64,000 nucleotides of DNA from an uncultured Bartonella sp. (GCF_946479275.1 NZ_CAMLFE010000002.1:62001-126000); one strand, 5' to 3'; positions 27,053-36,315 are shown, numbered from the stretch's first letter. Notes: a model not told the origin generated them from the letters alone. Program-made: numbers and translations.

Positions 27053-27991
27053 GTGTTTAAAAAAATATTCTTTTCGATCCTCATCATTTTTCTCGGCGTT
27101 TTCGGTGCCAAAGCAAATGATAAACTTACAGTTGTTCTTGATTGGTATCTTAATCCCGATCATGCACCTTTAATTGTTGCCGAACAGATTGGCAGTTTTG
27201 AAAAACGCGGACTTGATGTCGAAATCGTCACCCCCTCCGATCCCAATATCGGGCCGCGTCTGGTTGCATCCGACAAAGCCGATATTGCTTTATCCTATCA
27301 ACAGCAACTCTACATTTTTCAGGATGAAGAATTGCCTCTGACACGCATAGGAACACTCATTGAAACGCCGCTCAATACTGTTTTGGCGCTTCCCGATAGC
27401 GGCATTAAAACGCCGGCTGATCTTAAAGGCAAAAAGGTCGGTTTTTCTGTGAGCAGTATTGAACCGGTGATCTTGGGGACCATGTTGGAAAATCAGGGGC
27501 TAACGATAAAGGATGTCGAGCTCATTAACGTCAATTTCAACCTTGTAAGCGGATTGATGTCAAAACAGGTTGATGCTGTCATTGGTGGCTATCGCAATGT
27601 AGAAGGCAATGAACTACGTGAACAGGGAATAGAGCCTGTTATTATGAAGGTTGAAGACTACGGCATTCCCCCTTATGACGAGCTGATTTTTGTTGCCAAA
27701 AATGACCTCAAAAAACACGACGCTTATAAAAAATTCCTTGAAGCTGTTCATGAAGGCCAGCAATATCTGAAGGCTCACCCACAGGAAACATGGGACAATT
27801 TTGCAAAAAAATATAAGGAACTCGATACCGATCTCAATAAAAAGATATGGATGGAAACGGTTCCCTTATTCAGCGAAAATCCGCTCCACCTTGACAAAGA
27901 AAAATATGTTTCTTACGGCGCCTATCTTTATAAAAAAGGGATTGTCAAAAAAGAATATCCGCTTGACAGTTTTGCGACCGAATTGAAATGA
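27053..27991 (+). CDS. Pyrimidine-precursor (ThiY-like) ABC substrate-binding protein
   Basis: 312 residues with a Sec signal (KKIFFSILIIFLGVFGAKA). The mature N-terminus KLTVVLDWYLNPDHAPLIVAEQIGSFEKRGLDVEIVTPSDPN resembles ThiY/THI5-type receptors for formylaminopyrimidine and related HMP precursors of thiamine; D-W-x-x-N/D-P-x-H is the recognisable opening. GTG 27053 has GGAGG five bases upstream. An earlier start would be in the permease gene. A strong terminator follows the stop. The substrate is assigned from similarity and is moderately sure. Confidence 0.82.
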   Translation: MFKKIFFSILIIFLGVFGAKANDKLTVVLDWYLNPDHAPLIVAEQIGSFEKRGLDVEIVTPSDPNIGPRLVASDKADIALSYQQQLYIFQDEELPLTRIGTLIETPLNTVLALPDSGIKTPADLKGKKVGFSVSSIEPVILGTMLENQGLTIKDVELINVNFNLVSGLMSKQVDAVIGGYRNVEGNELREQGIEPVIMKVEDYGIPPYDELIFVAKNDLKKHDAYKKFLEAVHEGQQYLKAHPQETWDNFAKKYKELDTDLNKKIWMETVPLFSENPLHLDKEKYVSYGAYLYKKGIVKKEYPLDSFATELK

Positions 27992-28005
27992 AAATCCATT
28001 GAACC

Positions 28006-28048
28006 ATCGGGCATGATGGGCGTTCATCATTGCCCGATTTTGTTGTTT
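28006..28048 (+). terminator. Intrinsic terminator after the thiXYZ-like operon
   Basis: ATCGGGCA and TGATG (28006-28018) pair with CATCA and TGCCCGAT (28025-28038), with one bulged T and a 6-nt loop, followed by TTTGTTGTTTTG. It lies between convergent genes. Confidence 0.85.
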
Positions 28049-28128
28049 TGCAAAACCTCTTCGGGAGAAGCGACGCAACACTATAATATTTTTTCAAAAT
28101 ATTTTTTTGTTATCCGAATATCTGTTTA

Positions 28129-28902
28129 TCATAAAATCGGAATACGGGCGCGAATAGCTTCCACATTTCCCAAATTGATGTCGAAGACCAAAAGCTCGGC
28201 CTCGCTCGCCAGACGTGCCCGCACGCTTCCTGTCGGGTCAACAATAGAACTTAGTCCGATGCCAAGAGGTGCTGTTCCTTTTGGCGGTTGCCAAGCCTGA
28301 TCGCAGGCCACTAACCAAGTTTGTGAATCGGCAGCGCGGGCGCGAACCAACAAATCCCACTGCCCTGCTTTTCCAGGACCATCCCCCCAGGAAGCCGGAA
28401 CGATAATCAATTTTGCACCTTTTCTTCCCATTGCAGTAAATTGCTCGGCAAACCGCAAATCATAACAAATCGCAAAACCGATCTTGCCGAATACTGTATC
28501 GAGAACAAGGTAATCACTTCCCGCTTCAACGAGGTCCGATTCACGTGAACCGAACGCGTCATATAAATGGACTTTCTGATAAGAGGCTTCAGTGTTTTTT
28601 CCGGTAATGATCAACTTATTGCGTATGCGTCCATCATTTGCCGGTTCAAACATACCCGCAATAATCATCATATCATATTTCACTGCATAAGAGCGGATCA
28701 ATGTTGCGAAAGGACCATCAAAAGGCTCTGCCTCATCCTTCAAATCCGCTTCAAAAGAAACTTGGGCTGCTTCGGGGAAAACCAGTATGTCGACTTTTGC
28801 TGTGGCCGCCTGTTCAATCATTCTAATAATTTCGGCGTTATTCTTTTGTTTGTCGGTGCCACTTCTTATCTGTGCCAATCCTATTTTTATGTTTTCACCC
28901 AT
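28129..28902 (-). CDS. Carbon-nitrogen hydrolase (nitrilase superfamily amidase)
   Basis: 257 residues with the full catalytic triad: Glu44 in VFPEAA, Lys110 in YQKVHLYD and Cys146 in FAICYDLRF. The nearby Gly-x-Asp of the DAFGSRESD loop is also present. Size and motifs fit the NIT2/omega-amidase or N-carbamyl amidase branch, which cleaves amides of small carboxylates. GGGAGAA precedes the ATG. It is divergent from a GntR regulator 77 bp away, which probably controls it together with the transporter and DUF2848 genes. Confidence 0.9.
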   Translation of the reverse strand: MGENIKIGLAQIRSGTDKQKNNAEIIRMIEQAATAKVDILVFPEAAQVSFEADLKDEAEPFDGPFATLIRSYAVKYDMMIIAGMFEPANDGRIRNKLIITGKNTEASYQKVHLYDAFGSRESDLVEAGSDYLVLDTVFGKIGFAICYDLRFAEQFTAMGRKGAKLIIVPASWGDGPGKAGQWDLLVRARAADSQTWLVACDQAWQPPKGTAPLGIGLSSIVDPTGSVRARLASEAELLVFDINLGNVEAIRARIPIL

Positions 28903-28979
28903 TAAAATTCTCCCTATACTATACTTATCAATATTGTAATTTCATATATTCGTTTGGTAGAAATAAATAATGTAGCATT

Positions 28980-29609
28980 ATGAACAAGAAATCGTCAGGT
29001 CGCGAACGCGCATACTCGCATATACGCAATACTATTTTGACCAATCCCTGTTTTATCGGAACTTTTCTGAACGAAAGAGAAATTGCCGATAGTTTGGGGA
29101 TTTCCCGCACGCCTGTGAGAGAAGCTTTCATGATGCTTGCCAGTGAAGATCTGATTGATCTGAAGCCCAATCGCGGTGCATTTGTCGCACCACCGAATAT
29201 GCAGCAAGTCAATGACCTGTTTCAGGTGCGTGGCGTTGTTGAATGCTGGAGTGCTGAATATTGCATCTCGCAAAATATAGACCCGACGCCCACCATGATG
29301 AAGGAATTGGAATTTCAAAAATTTATGGCACCTGATGACCCTTATATTGACTTTATTGAACATGACCGTGCCTTTCATTGTGCATTGATTGAAGCAACCG
29401 GCAACATGGTTTTAAACCAGATGTACGAGCTGCTTCGTGCCCGCTATATTACCTTTGGTGTAAGAGCCATTCGCAAAACTACGGAGAGACAAATTGAAGT
29501 CATAAAAGAACATCAACGCATTGTTGATGCACTTCTTGCCAAAGATATCAGGAAAGCCAAGAAAGCCATTCTTGAACATCTTGACCGGACACGCCAGCAT
29601 CTCGTTTGA
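28980..29609 (+). CDS. GntR family regulator, FCD subfamily
   Basis: 209 residues. N-terminal winged HTH with AYSHIRNTIL, LNEREIADSLGISRTPVREAFMMLASEDLIDLKPNRGAFV (about 31-70). All-helical FCD effector domain with metal-ligand-like DFIEHDRAFHCALIEATGN and HQRIVDALLAKD. It is probably the local repressor of the nitrilase, the MHS transporter and the DUF2848 gene; a perfect TGGTATACCA palindrome lies between the last two. Confidence 0.92.
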   Translation: MNKKSSGRERAYSHIRNTILTNPCFIGTFLNEREIADSLGISRTPVREAFMMLASEDLIDLKPNRGAFVAPPNMQQVNDLFQVRGVVECWSAEYCISQNIDPTPTMMKELEFQKFMAPDDPYIDFIEHDRAFHCALIEATGNMVLNQMYELLRARYITFGVRAIRKTTERQIEVIKEHQRIVDALLAKDIRKAKKAILEHLDRTRQHLV

Positions 29610-29667
29610 TAGAGCTTTACAGCGTTGTAGTTGATAAAACTCTTTCATATTTGTTGCACGTGCTGTC

Positions 29668-29697
29668 AGGTTGAAACGACCGATGCCGTTTCAACCT
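29668..29697. terminator. Bidirectional terminator between gntR and the MHS transporter
   Basis: A perfect 11-bp stem (AGGTTGAAACG 29668-29678, CGTTTCAACCT 29687-29697) with an 8-nt loop. It lies between converging genes; the flanking T/A tracts are short. Confidence 0.75.
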
Positions 29698-29702
29698 ATT
29701 TA

Positions 29703-30998
29703 TCAGGATTCGTGTGCTTTCCTTGTCATGGCAAGCCCGATAAGCGTCACTACACATGAAATGCCTATATAAAGGCAGATGGCAAAACCGCTCTTGTCAA
29801 ATGATATAAACCAGGCGAGCAATAAAGGCGCAACGGCACCACCGACAATACCCGCAAATGTGTAGGCAAGAGAACTCCCGGTATAGCGCAAACGTGCCGA
29901 AAATTGTTCTGCAATCAAGGCTGCTTGCGGGCCATACATTAATGAATGGCAAATGAGAGCGCCTGTCACACCGATGAAGAGGCGAACAAAAGTCGGCTCC
30001 TCCATCATATAGAAGAACACAAATGTCCAGATTGCTGCAAGAACTGTACCAACAGCATAAATGACGCGCCGTTCTATTCTATCCGATAGCCAGCCACTGA
30101 AGGGAATGAACAACACCTGAATACCCGAAGCAATTGTAACGGATGCGATGGCATCAGAGCGAGGCATTCCCAATTGTTGCGTAGCATAAGCGAGTACAAA
30201 AACTGTGAAGCATGAATAAAGAACATCAGGACCGATACGTGCAAATATACCGGCGAAAAGGGCTCTGCTTTCATGTTTGAATATTTCCGAAACCGGAGCA
30301 TTGGAACGCTCATTCTTTTCTTCAAGTTTTTTGAAGACAGGGGTTTCTTCAAGTGAAAAACGAACCCACAAACCGAATATGACCAATAGCGCAGAAAGTA
30401 GAAAAGCTATTCGCCAACCCCAATCGTTGAATTGGGCAGTGGTCAGGAAAAAAGCGAGAATAGCAAGAACGCCGTTTGCCAGCAAATTACCTAAAGGTGG
30501 CCCGACTTGTGCTGCTGATGCCCAAAATCCTCTTTGTTCAGGCTTGCTGAATTCGCTGGAAAGAAGAACTGCGCCGCCCCATTCACCACCAACGCCGACA
30601 CCTTGCGCAAAGCGCAACAGAACAAGAAGTGTCGGAGCAAGATATCCGACAGATGCGAATGTAGGCAAAAGCCCGATGATGAAGGTGGCAATGCCGATCA
30701 ATAATAACGTCCACACCAATACTTTTTTGCGCCCGACAATATCACCAAGACGCCCGAAAAATATGCCACCCAATGGACGGGAAATATAACCGACAGCATA
30801 AGTCCCGAAAGCTTTCAGAGTACCGGCAAGCGAGTCCCCATTCGGGAAAAACAAATGGCCGAAGACCAACGCCGCGCAAGCACCATAAACTGCGAAGTCA
30901 TACCATTCCAAAGAAGTACCGCTCAAACTTGCAGCAAATGCTTTAACAAGACTCTTGCGCTCTATTGGCGGTTCCGTCTCTTTTGAAACATTTACCAT
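29703..30998 (-). CDS. MFS transporter, metabolite:H+ symporter (MHS) family
   Basis: 431 residues, 12 membrane segments. Family marks are the N-terminal SGTSLEWYDFAVYGACAALVFG, the loop motif GRLGDIVGRKKVL, and GGEWGGAVLLSSEF (about 139-152). MHS members import organic acids, shikimate, alpha-ketoglutarate or osmolytes by proton symport. The start ATG 30998 follows AAGGGAAC. It is divergent from the DUF2848 gene and convergent with the gntR gene. It presumably imports the compound that the nitrilase or DUF2848 protein degrades. Confidence 0.92.
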   Translation of the reverse strand: MVNVSKETEPPIERKSLVKAFAASLSGTSLEWYDFAVYGACAALVFGHLFFPNGDSLAGTLKAFGTYAVGYISRPLGGIFFGRLGDIVGRKKVLVWTLLLIGIATFIIGLLPTFASVGYLAPTLLVLLRFAQGVGVGGEWGGAVLLSSEFSKPEQRGFWASAAQVGPPLGNLLANGVLAILAFFLTTAQFNDWGWRIAFLLSALLVIFGLWVRFSLEETPVFKKLEEKNERSNAPVSEIFKHESRALFAGIFARIGPDVLYSCFTVFVLAYATQQLGMPRSDAIASVTIASGIQVLFIPFSGWLSDRIERRVIYAVGTVLAAIWTFVFFYMMEEPTFVRLFIGVTGALICHSLMYGPQAALIAEQFSARLRYTGSSLAYTFAGIVGGAVAPLLLAWFISFDKSGFAICLYIGISCVVTLIGLAMTRKAHES

Positions 30999-31026
30999 TT
31001 ATAGTTCCCTTGTTATTGTATGATTT

Positions 31027-31036
31027 TGGTATACCA
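31027..31036. promoter_or_regulatory. GntR-type operator candidate TGGTATACCA
   Basis: A perfect 10-bp palindrome, TGGTATACCA, in the 93-bp divergent spacer between the MHS transporter and the DUF2848 gene. This fits FCD-GntR operators. A weaker half-site (TTTGGTA) lies upstream of the gntR gene near 28953-28959. Confidence 0.55.
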
Positions 31037-31091
31037 TCAATATGCATTATTGACATATAGCAAGTCTACTATTTTTTTGAGGGAGGACGGA

Positions 31092-31778
31092 ATGAGAAGT
31101 CTGGTTTTATATGTGGTCGGCAGTGGCTTGAAGACTGTCAATGTTGAATGGGTATTCAACGGGGGATACGCCGGAAGCGATAGCAAAGAGGTCCGCCGCC
31201 ACATAGAGGAGCTTGCAGCGCTCGGTGTTCCTGCCCCGAAAACTTTTCCGACACTTTATCCTTTAGGCTCGCACGTCATCTCACAAGAACATCTTTATCA
31301 GGCTCCGCATAATAAAACTTCGGGCGAAGCCGAATGGGCACTCTATATTGGTAAAAATGAAAACGAACATTTATTGATGGCCGCTTGCGATCATACCGAC
31401 CGTGCATTGGAAGCCCATGGCGTTGCTTGGTCAAAACAATCTGCCCCCGACTTTATCGGTGATCTTGCCTGGCGTTATAGCGAGGTCAAGGATTTATTTG
31501 CAGATTTTACTTTGAAGGCATGGGCAAAGGAAAAAGGAGAAGAAAAGCTCATTCAGGATGGAAAAACAGGCCTTCTTATTTCTCCCGCCGAATGGCTAAA
31601 AAAGCTTGAAAAAGCCGACCTTGCTCGCCCCGGGACAGTGTTGATGAGCGGTACGATACCGATGATAAAATCTGTCAACCAGTTTGCCGATCGTTGGCGC
31701 GTCGAACTTGCCGATCACAAAGGCAATGTCAGTCGTGTTTCTTATGATATTGAACGCTTAGCTGACGCTTGGGAATAA
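31092..31778 (+). CDS. DUF2848 family protein
   Basis: 228 residues. ELAALGVPAPKTFPTLYPLGSH near the N-terminus, SGEAEWALYIGKNENEHLLMAACDHTDRALEAHGVAWSKQSAPDFIGDLAWRY in the middle and a late RPGTVLMSGTIP match DUF2848. The LMSGTIP segment resembles the fumarylacetoacetase-type fold, suggesting a hydrolase or lyase. GGGAGG stands just before ATG 31092; the longer in-frame start lacks a site. It is divergent from the MHS transporter, and its exact reaction is unknown. Confidence 0.85.
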   Translation: MRSLVLYVVGSGLKTVNVEWVFNGGYAGSDSKEVRRHIEELAALGVPAPKTFPTLYPLGSHVISQEHLYQAPHNKTSGEAEWALYIGKNENEHLLMAACDHTDRALEAHGVAWSKQSAPDFIGDLAWRYSEVKDLFADFTLKAWAKEKGEEKLIQDGKTGLLISPAEWLKKLEKADLARPGTVLMSGTIPMIKSVNQFADRWRVELADHKGNVSRVSYDIERLADAWE

Positions 31779-32217
31779 TTTTTGCGGCAAAACGTAAAGC
31801 TACGAAGGGTAGAAATTTTCAAACAAAATCAATTGATAGAAGAATGAAGCTTCAAATGCTATTAATGGAGATAGTTAAGACCTGCTCGTAAGCTACCTAT
31901 CTTTTCCCAATTAATATTTTGGACGTATCTTTGAATATCTCTGAAAAACGATTGGATTCTCCGTGTGAAACAGCTGAATTTTTCTGGAACAGTGAATTTT
32001 ATCATGTAAAACTATTACCCAACGTCTATATAGAAATAGAAATAAATCTTTTAATAAATATATAAAATATAATTATTTATTTTCACTGTAATTATAATTC
32101 ATGATTCATTAATATAGATAAAATATTTTTGTTATCGGATGAAGCGGGATTTCCTTAATAAGCGTTATTTGTTAGAAATAGGATGCTTAGATCATAAAAC
32201 TTATTCAGACGCTGGAC
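31779..32217. other. AT-rich intergenic region
   Basis: No supported gene. From about 32040 to 32130 the sequence is almost all A and T. This is the left boundary of a block (LysR, MFS, HEPN gene) that ends at tRNA-Ser. Confidence 0.5.
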
Positions 32218-33081
32218 TCAGACAAGGGCCCTATCAAGTGATTGGCGTAAAATTTCTGCAACATCCGATTTTTCCGGCCTATATAAAAGCAAATATTCTA
32301 CATCCGGTAAACTCGGGAGATTATATAAATGCGTATAATCTTTAAGGCTATCATCCATCGAATTTTTATTAAGACACCCGATACCCAGACCTGCTTTGAC
32401 CGCCAACTGCAAACTTGCAACATTCGACGCTGTATGTGTTAATCCATAGGATACCGAGCTGTCCGCGAGGAGTTGAAGGGCGGCTTTTTGTATGACGCAC
32501 CCTTTTTTCATACCAATCAGCGGCAATACCCCACCGGCTGAGAACCGCTTCTTTGCAGCACCAGCCCAATATAATGGCTCGCGTTTTATTATGACGCTAT
32601 CCGGATAAGCCGGTAACGGTGTACCGATAAGATGTGTCAGGATTATTATATCGAAACCGCCAAGATTGTCGTCATGAACAAACGTATTTGAGCCGCTTTT
32701 AAATGTAAGGCTCAATTGTATTTTCGGACGATTGGCAGTCAACATGTCTAAAGCCAGCGCAACTTTTTCAGGCATGAGGTAATCTGTAATGGAAATAGAT
32801 ATGTTTTCAGTTGCGGCAACATTGTGCATATCGGCAAGTGCCAAACGATTAAGTTTCAAAATAGCAAGAGCATGTTTTTGCAATTTCTCACCATCAATTG
32901 TCGGACGTGTTCCTTTTTTGCCCCTTTCCAGCAATTGACAGCCACAAATAAGTTCGAGTTTTTGCATTTGCTCTGTCAATGCCGACTGGGAACGGTAAAG
33001 ACGTTCGGATGCTTTGAGAAAGCTGCCGGTTTCTAAAATCGTAATAAAAGTCGTTAGCAGATCGGGATCCAGATTTTGCAT
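32218..33081 (-). CDS. LysR family transcriptional regulator
   Basis: 287 residues. HTH region LLTTFITILETGSFLKASERLYRSQSALTEQMQKLELICGCQLLERGKKGTRPTIDG, typical of LysR. The effector domain follows with DIIILTHLIGTPLPAYPDSV. AAGGTG precedes ATG 33081. It is divergent from an MFS transporter 114 bp away, and a 9-5-9 palindrome in the spacer is the probable operator, so it likely controls that transporter. Confidence 0.9.
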   Translation of the reverse strand: MQNLDPDLLTTFITILETGSFLKASERLYRSQSALTEQMQKLELICGCQLLERGKKGTRPTIDGEKLQKHALAILKLNRLALADMHNVAATENISISITDYLMPEKVALALDMLTANRPKIQLSLTFKSGSNTFVHDDNLGGFDIIILTHLIGTPLPAYPDSVIIKREPLYWAGAAKKRFSAGGVLPLIGMKKGCVIQKAALQLLADSSVSYGLTHTASNVASLQLAVKAGLGIGCLNKNSMDDSLKDYTHLYNLPSLPDVEYLLLYRPEKSDVAEILRQSLDRALV

Positions 33082-33096
33082 GTACGCACCTTTTTT

Positions 33097-33119
33097 ATAA
33101 TTCGGAAAAACCGAATTAT
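33097..33119. promoter_or_regulatory. LysR operator candidate, perfect 9-5-9 palindrome
   Basis: Arms ATAATTCGG (33097-33105) and CCGAATTAT (33111-33119) flank AAAAA in the middle of the divergent spacer. The flanks TTTTTTATAA and TTATAAAAAA extend the symmetry. Confidence 0.6.
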
Positions 33120-33195
33120 TTTATAAAAAAATCCTGTTATATTTATATTTAATCCAGTGATACGCATTTCTCAACAGAAAAAGCGGAGCTGAATA

Positions 33196-34431
33196 ATGAG
33201 TGAAAAAGCTGTCATAAAAGATGCGTTACATTCTAGCGGTCACAAATGGAAAGTGCTGTTTACATGTGCATTGGCGAATACATGTTTTACATTTGTAATT
33301 GGCGGTGTTCCCGCCGCAGCTCTCCTTTTACGAGATGATTATCAAATTTCCACACCGGTATTAGGCATGCTTATGGGAATTGTCGGAATAGGTATAGCTT
33401 TTGGTGAAGTTCCTTGGGGAATGCTCACAGACCGGCTTGGCGACCGTCCTATTCTTATAACCGGTCTGACGACGACCGCATTTGTCCTCATCCTGACAGC
33501 TATCATAATAAATGTTGTTCCGATTGTTTATGCTCCTGTAACATTATTCATCGGGCTACTCATTATCGGCCTTTCCGGAGGCAGCCTGAATGGTTCGAGT
33601 GGCCGAGCTATCATGCAATGGTTCAACAAAGACGAACGTGGATTTGCTATGGGTGTCAGACAGACTGCTGTTCCGCTCGGCTATGCCTTGGGAGCAGTCT
33701 TTTTCCCTCTCATTTCATATAAATCGAGTTTTGTCTGGTCACTTTATATCTCGGCCTTATTTTGCATTATCTTTGCGTTTTTAACTTATCTTTGGGTTGT
33801 TGATATTGATCAGGGGAAAAGCACCGAGACAAAGAGACCAGCCGAAAAAGAAACTACTACTAATGTTTTCAAGCAGTTTGCTATATGGCGTATTGTCGTA
33901 GCTATTGGTCTTTTGTGCGCACCACAATTTGCGCTGATGACTTTTACAATGCTTTTCTTACATGATTTTGCCCATATCAATATCGAATATATCAGCGCGA
34001 TACTGTTCTTTATCCAGATAAGTGCCGGTTTCACACGTATTTCCGGCGGCTATTATACCGACAAGAAAAACAATCGCGTAAGCTTTCTAAAAACGGTAAC
34101 AATATTAAGTGCATTCGCGTTTTTTGCACTTACGCTCCTTACCTTTTTCTATGGAGAAACTCCATCGACGCATCTGTCGTGGGCTTTGGTTGCCGCAGTT
34201 CTCGTTGCCGGTGTCTTCATATTATCCTGGCAAGGTGTCGGCATGACCGAATTGGCAACAATGGCAGGCCCGAAAAGTGTTGCAACCGCTATGGCAATGG
34301 CAAATACCGCAACCTTTTTTATATTATTTGCAACACCGACAATTATTCCGTGGATACTGAACGCAACATCCTGGACAGGCGTTTGGGGCGTTATGACACT
34401 TGTCTGTGTCGGAATGTTTTTTCTTTTCTGA
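33196..34431 (+). CDS. Major facilitator superfamily transporter
   Basis: 411 residues with 12 hydrophobic segments split by a charged central loop (DQGKSTETKRPAEKETTT, about 212-230). The loop motif GMLTDRLGDRP and GSSGRAIMQWFNKDERGFAMGVRQTAVPLGYALGA are MFS features similar to the ACS/CynX-type anion transporters. The start is ATG 33196 with a GCGGAG upstream. It is divergent from its probable LysR regulator. Substrate unknown. The end is short and hydrophobic (FFLF). Confidence 0.9.
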   Translation: MSEKAVIKDALHSSGHKWKVLFTCALANTCFTFVIGGVPAAALLLRDDYQISTPVLGMLMGIVGIGIAFGEVPWGMLTDRLGDRPILITGLTTTAFVLILTAIIINVVPIVYAPVTLFIGLLIIGLSGGSLNGSSGRAIMQWFNKDERGFAMGVRQTAVPLGYALGAVFFPLISYKSSFVWSLYISALFCIIFAFLTYLWVVDIDQGKSTETKRPAEKETTTNVFKQFAIWRIVVAIGLLCAPQFALMTFTMLFLHDFAHINIEYISAILFFIQISAGFTRISGGYYTDKKNNRVSFLKTVTILSAFAFFALTLLTFFYGETPSTHLSWALVAAVLVAGVFILSWQGVGMTELATMAGPKSVATAMAMANTATFFILFATPTIIPWILNATSWTGVWGVMTLVCVGMFFLF

Positions 34432-34615
34432 AGTAAAACCTGGCTTGAAAATTTTCTAACGAAAGAAATGCTCTATTCATAAATCTTCATTGACCAATGC
34501 CGTGTAATATACCCGACAATTTTTCTTTAAATTTTGATGTCAATATTCCTAATATGTTAGGATAATTTCATACGTTTGAAGTAAATAACAATTTTCAAAT
34601 AAAGGAATTTCGAAA

Positions 34616-35968
34616 TTGGTCAATGAAGAACATATGGGCAGTGTAATATTTGATGGAAAAGCATTTCCTGCCGCACTTCATCTAACCGACGAAAAAATTT
34701 CCGTTAACATTTCGGGGCTGCTGATTATCAATGAAAAAAATCTATTCAAAAGTGATTGGCCCAAATCGGTAGCTCCGAGCGATATTGAAGTACTGAATTT
34801 CAAATCATCCACCGGCTTATTTTCATTGTATAAACTTCATGAAGAGAATACGCATTTCGATTTTTCAGGCCAATCCGACACTAGATTTCATGTAAGCTTT
34901 GCATTCAAGGGAGCAAACTTCACAAATTTCGACGACATATGTTCGGATAATTGGAAAATTGATATTGAAGATGTCGACAAAATTCACAATTGGCCAAAGT
35001 TTGAAGATGTTGTTGAAGTTGAGCCTTCAGGTAAGGTGAAAGGCATCAATTCAACCTATTGGCCTTCAAAACCTGTCTTAATCAATTGCCCAAGTTGCGA
35101 CATGAAATTAGAACTTTGGCGATCTTTATCTTTCAAAAAGTTATCACGCAACAAACAATTGAGAACCTTTAGCTATCCTATTAATTTAAATTTTACGAAG
35201 CCCGTCGATTTCAATTTTGCTTTGAATAAAATTTACAGCGTCCGAAAGTTTTTTTCATTCCTTTTCGGACGTATGCTTGATATCAACAGCATTTCCATGC
35301 ATATCAATGACAACGGTATACCAGCAACAGTCGACGTATACGGTTTCCGAAAAATACTGCGTTATAAAATACCATCGAATTCCATTGTGCATTTGAATAA
35401 TATTTCCGAATTATCACCGCTTCTTGATAAATGGCTTGAAATCGAAGAAAATATTAAATTAGCTGTCAATCTCCATTATCAAGGCCTCGAACTTAGGCAA
35501 TTGAATCTCTCTTTACAGTTCCAGTTTTTTATACAAGCTATTGAAGCACTGCACCGAAAAACTGTTTCTTCGGAGAAACAAAAAGACATCAATACCGACA
35601 AAATATACAGCACATTGCGACAAGCGGATGTCCCTAAGGATATTTGTGACCGTATCAAAGGCATGCTTGCTCACATAAATGAACCTGGACTTAGAACGCG
35701 GTTGAAATCTTATTGGGATATATTTTGCGAAGAACTTAACGATGCATTTCCTGCTATCAAGAAAAACGATATTATAAACAAACTGGTTGAGACAAGAAAT
35801 TATTATGCCCATCGCCCCGATAAGTCAGAAAATATCTTGACCGGTTACGAGCTTTTACGCGCCGTAAACATTGTTAAGATGATCTCCCATCTCGCAATCT
35901 TGAAAGAGATAGGTGTCGACACAAAAGGAATTGGTAAAATTATGAAGAAAGAACGTTTTATCTATTGA
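34616..35968 (+). CDS. ApeA-like HEPN-domain protein, candidate anti-phage nuclease
   Basis: A 450-residue protein with two parts. The N-terminal region MGSVIFDGKAFPAALHLTDEKISVNISG resembles ApeA N-terminal domain 1. The helical C-terminus (about 280-440) ends with ETRNYYAH, the HEPN RNase motif R-x4-H (Arg394, His399), followed by another helix. Two CPSC-type cysteines occur near 160. ApeA proteins are described as abortive-infection HEPN nucleases; the link here rests on architecture and motif. It is a single gene in AT-rich DNA beside tRNA-Ser(GGA), a typical defence-island position. Start: TTG 34616 behind AAAGGA, with ATG 34634 as alternative. Confidence 0.75.
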   Translation: MVNEEHMGSVIFDGKAFPAALHLTDEKISVNISGLLIINEKNLFKSDWPKSVAPSDIEVLNFKSSTGLFSLYKLHEENTHFDFSGQSDTRFHVSFAFKGANFTNFDDICSDNWKIDIEDVDKIHNWPKFEDVVEVEPSGKVKGINSTYWPSKPVLINCPSCDMKLELWRSLSFKKLSRNKQLRTFSYPINLNFTKPVDFNFALNKIYSVRKFFSFLFGRMLDINSISMHINDNGIPATVDVYGFRKILRYKIPSNSIVHLNNISELSPLLDKWLEIEENIKLAVNLHYQGLELRQLNLSLQFQFFIQAIEALHRKTVSSEKQKDINTDKIYSTLRQADVPKDICDRIKGMLAHINEPGLRTRLKSYWDIFCEELNDAFPAIKKNDIINKLVETRNYYAHRPDKSENILTGYELLRAVNIVKMISHLAILKEIGVDTKGIGKIMKKERFIY

Positions 35969-36315
35969 TGTTATCCCCTACATCCTTCAATAGGGTAATT
36001 TATTTGATATATTTTAGTTAAAATAGAAATTTATTTTTTAATCCAACAAAATTTATTTTATTATTTATACAATTAAAATTAATAAGTTTATTTTTATATT
36101 TTTTATTTAAATATGAATTATTACTATTTTTATATATTATTATTTATACCTTATTTTAATATTTTTATCTATGACAAATTAACAATATAAAATTTCTTAA
36201 TTATCTTACCCCGAACAATACTTTGCTTTTCCATGCTTCAATAGAGAATGTGTTGGGGGACGAATAATCCCTACAACGACGCAACTTATTGATTTTAATT
36301 AATTTTGTTAAATTC
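35969..36315. other. Extremely AT-rich spacer between the HEPN gene and tRNA-Ser
   Basis: From about 35995 to 36200 only around one base in ten is G or C. No gene or clear structure is seen. Confidence 0.6.

Noticed and set aside
32139..32345. 68-codon plus-strand frame overlapping the LysR gene end
   Set aside because: Overlaps a clear gene on the opposite strand and has no family match.
34179..34436. MFS gene at 33196 thought truncated at its C-terminus
   Set aside because: It already has 12 membrane segments and 411 residues, a normal size.
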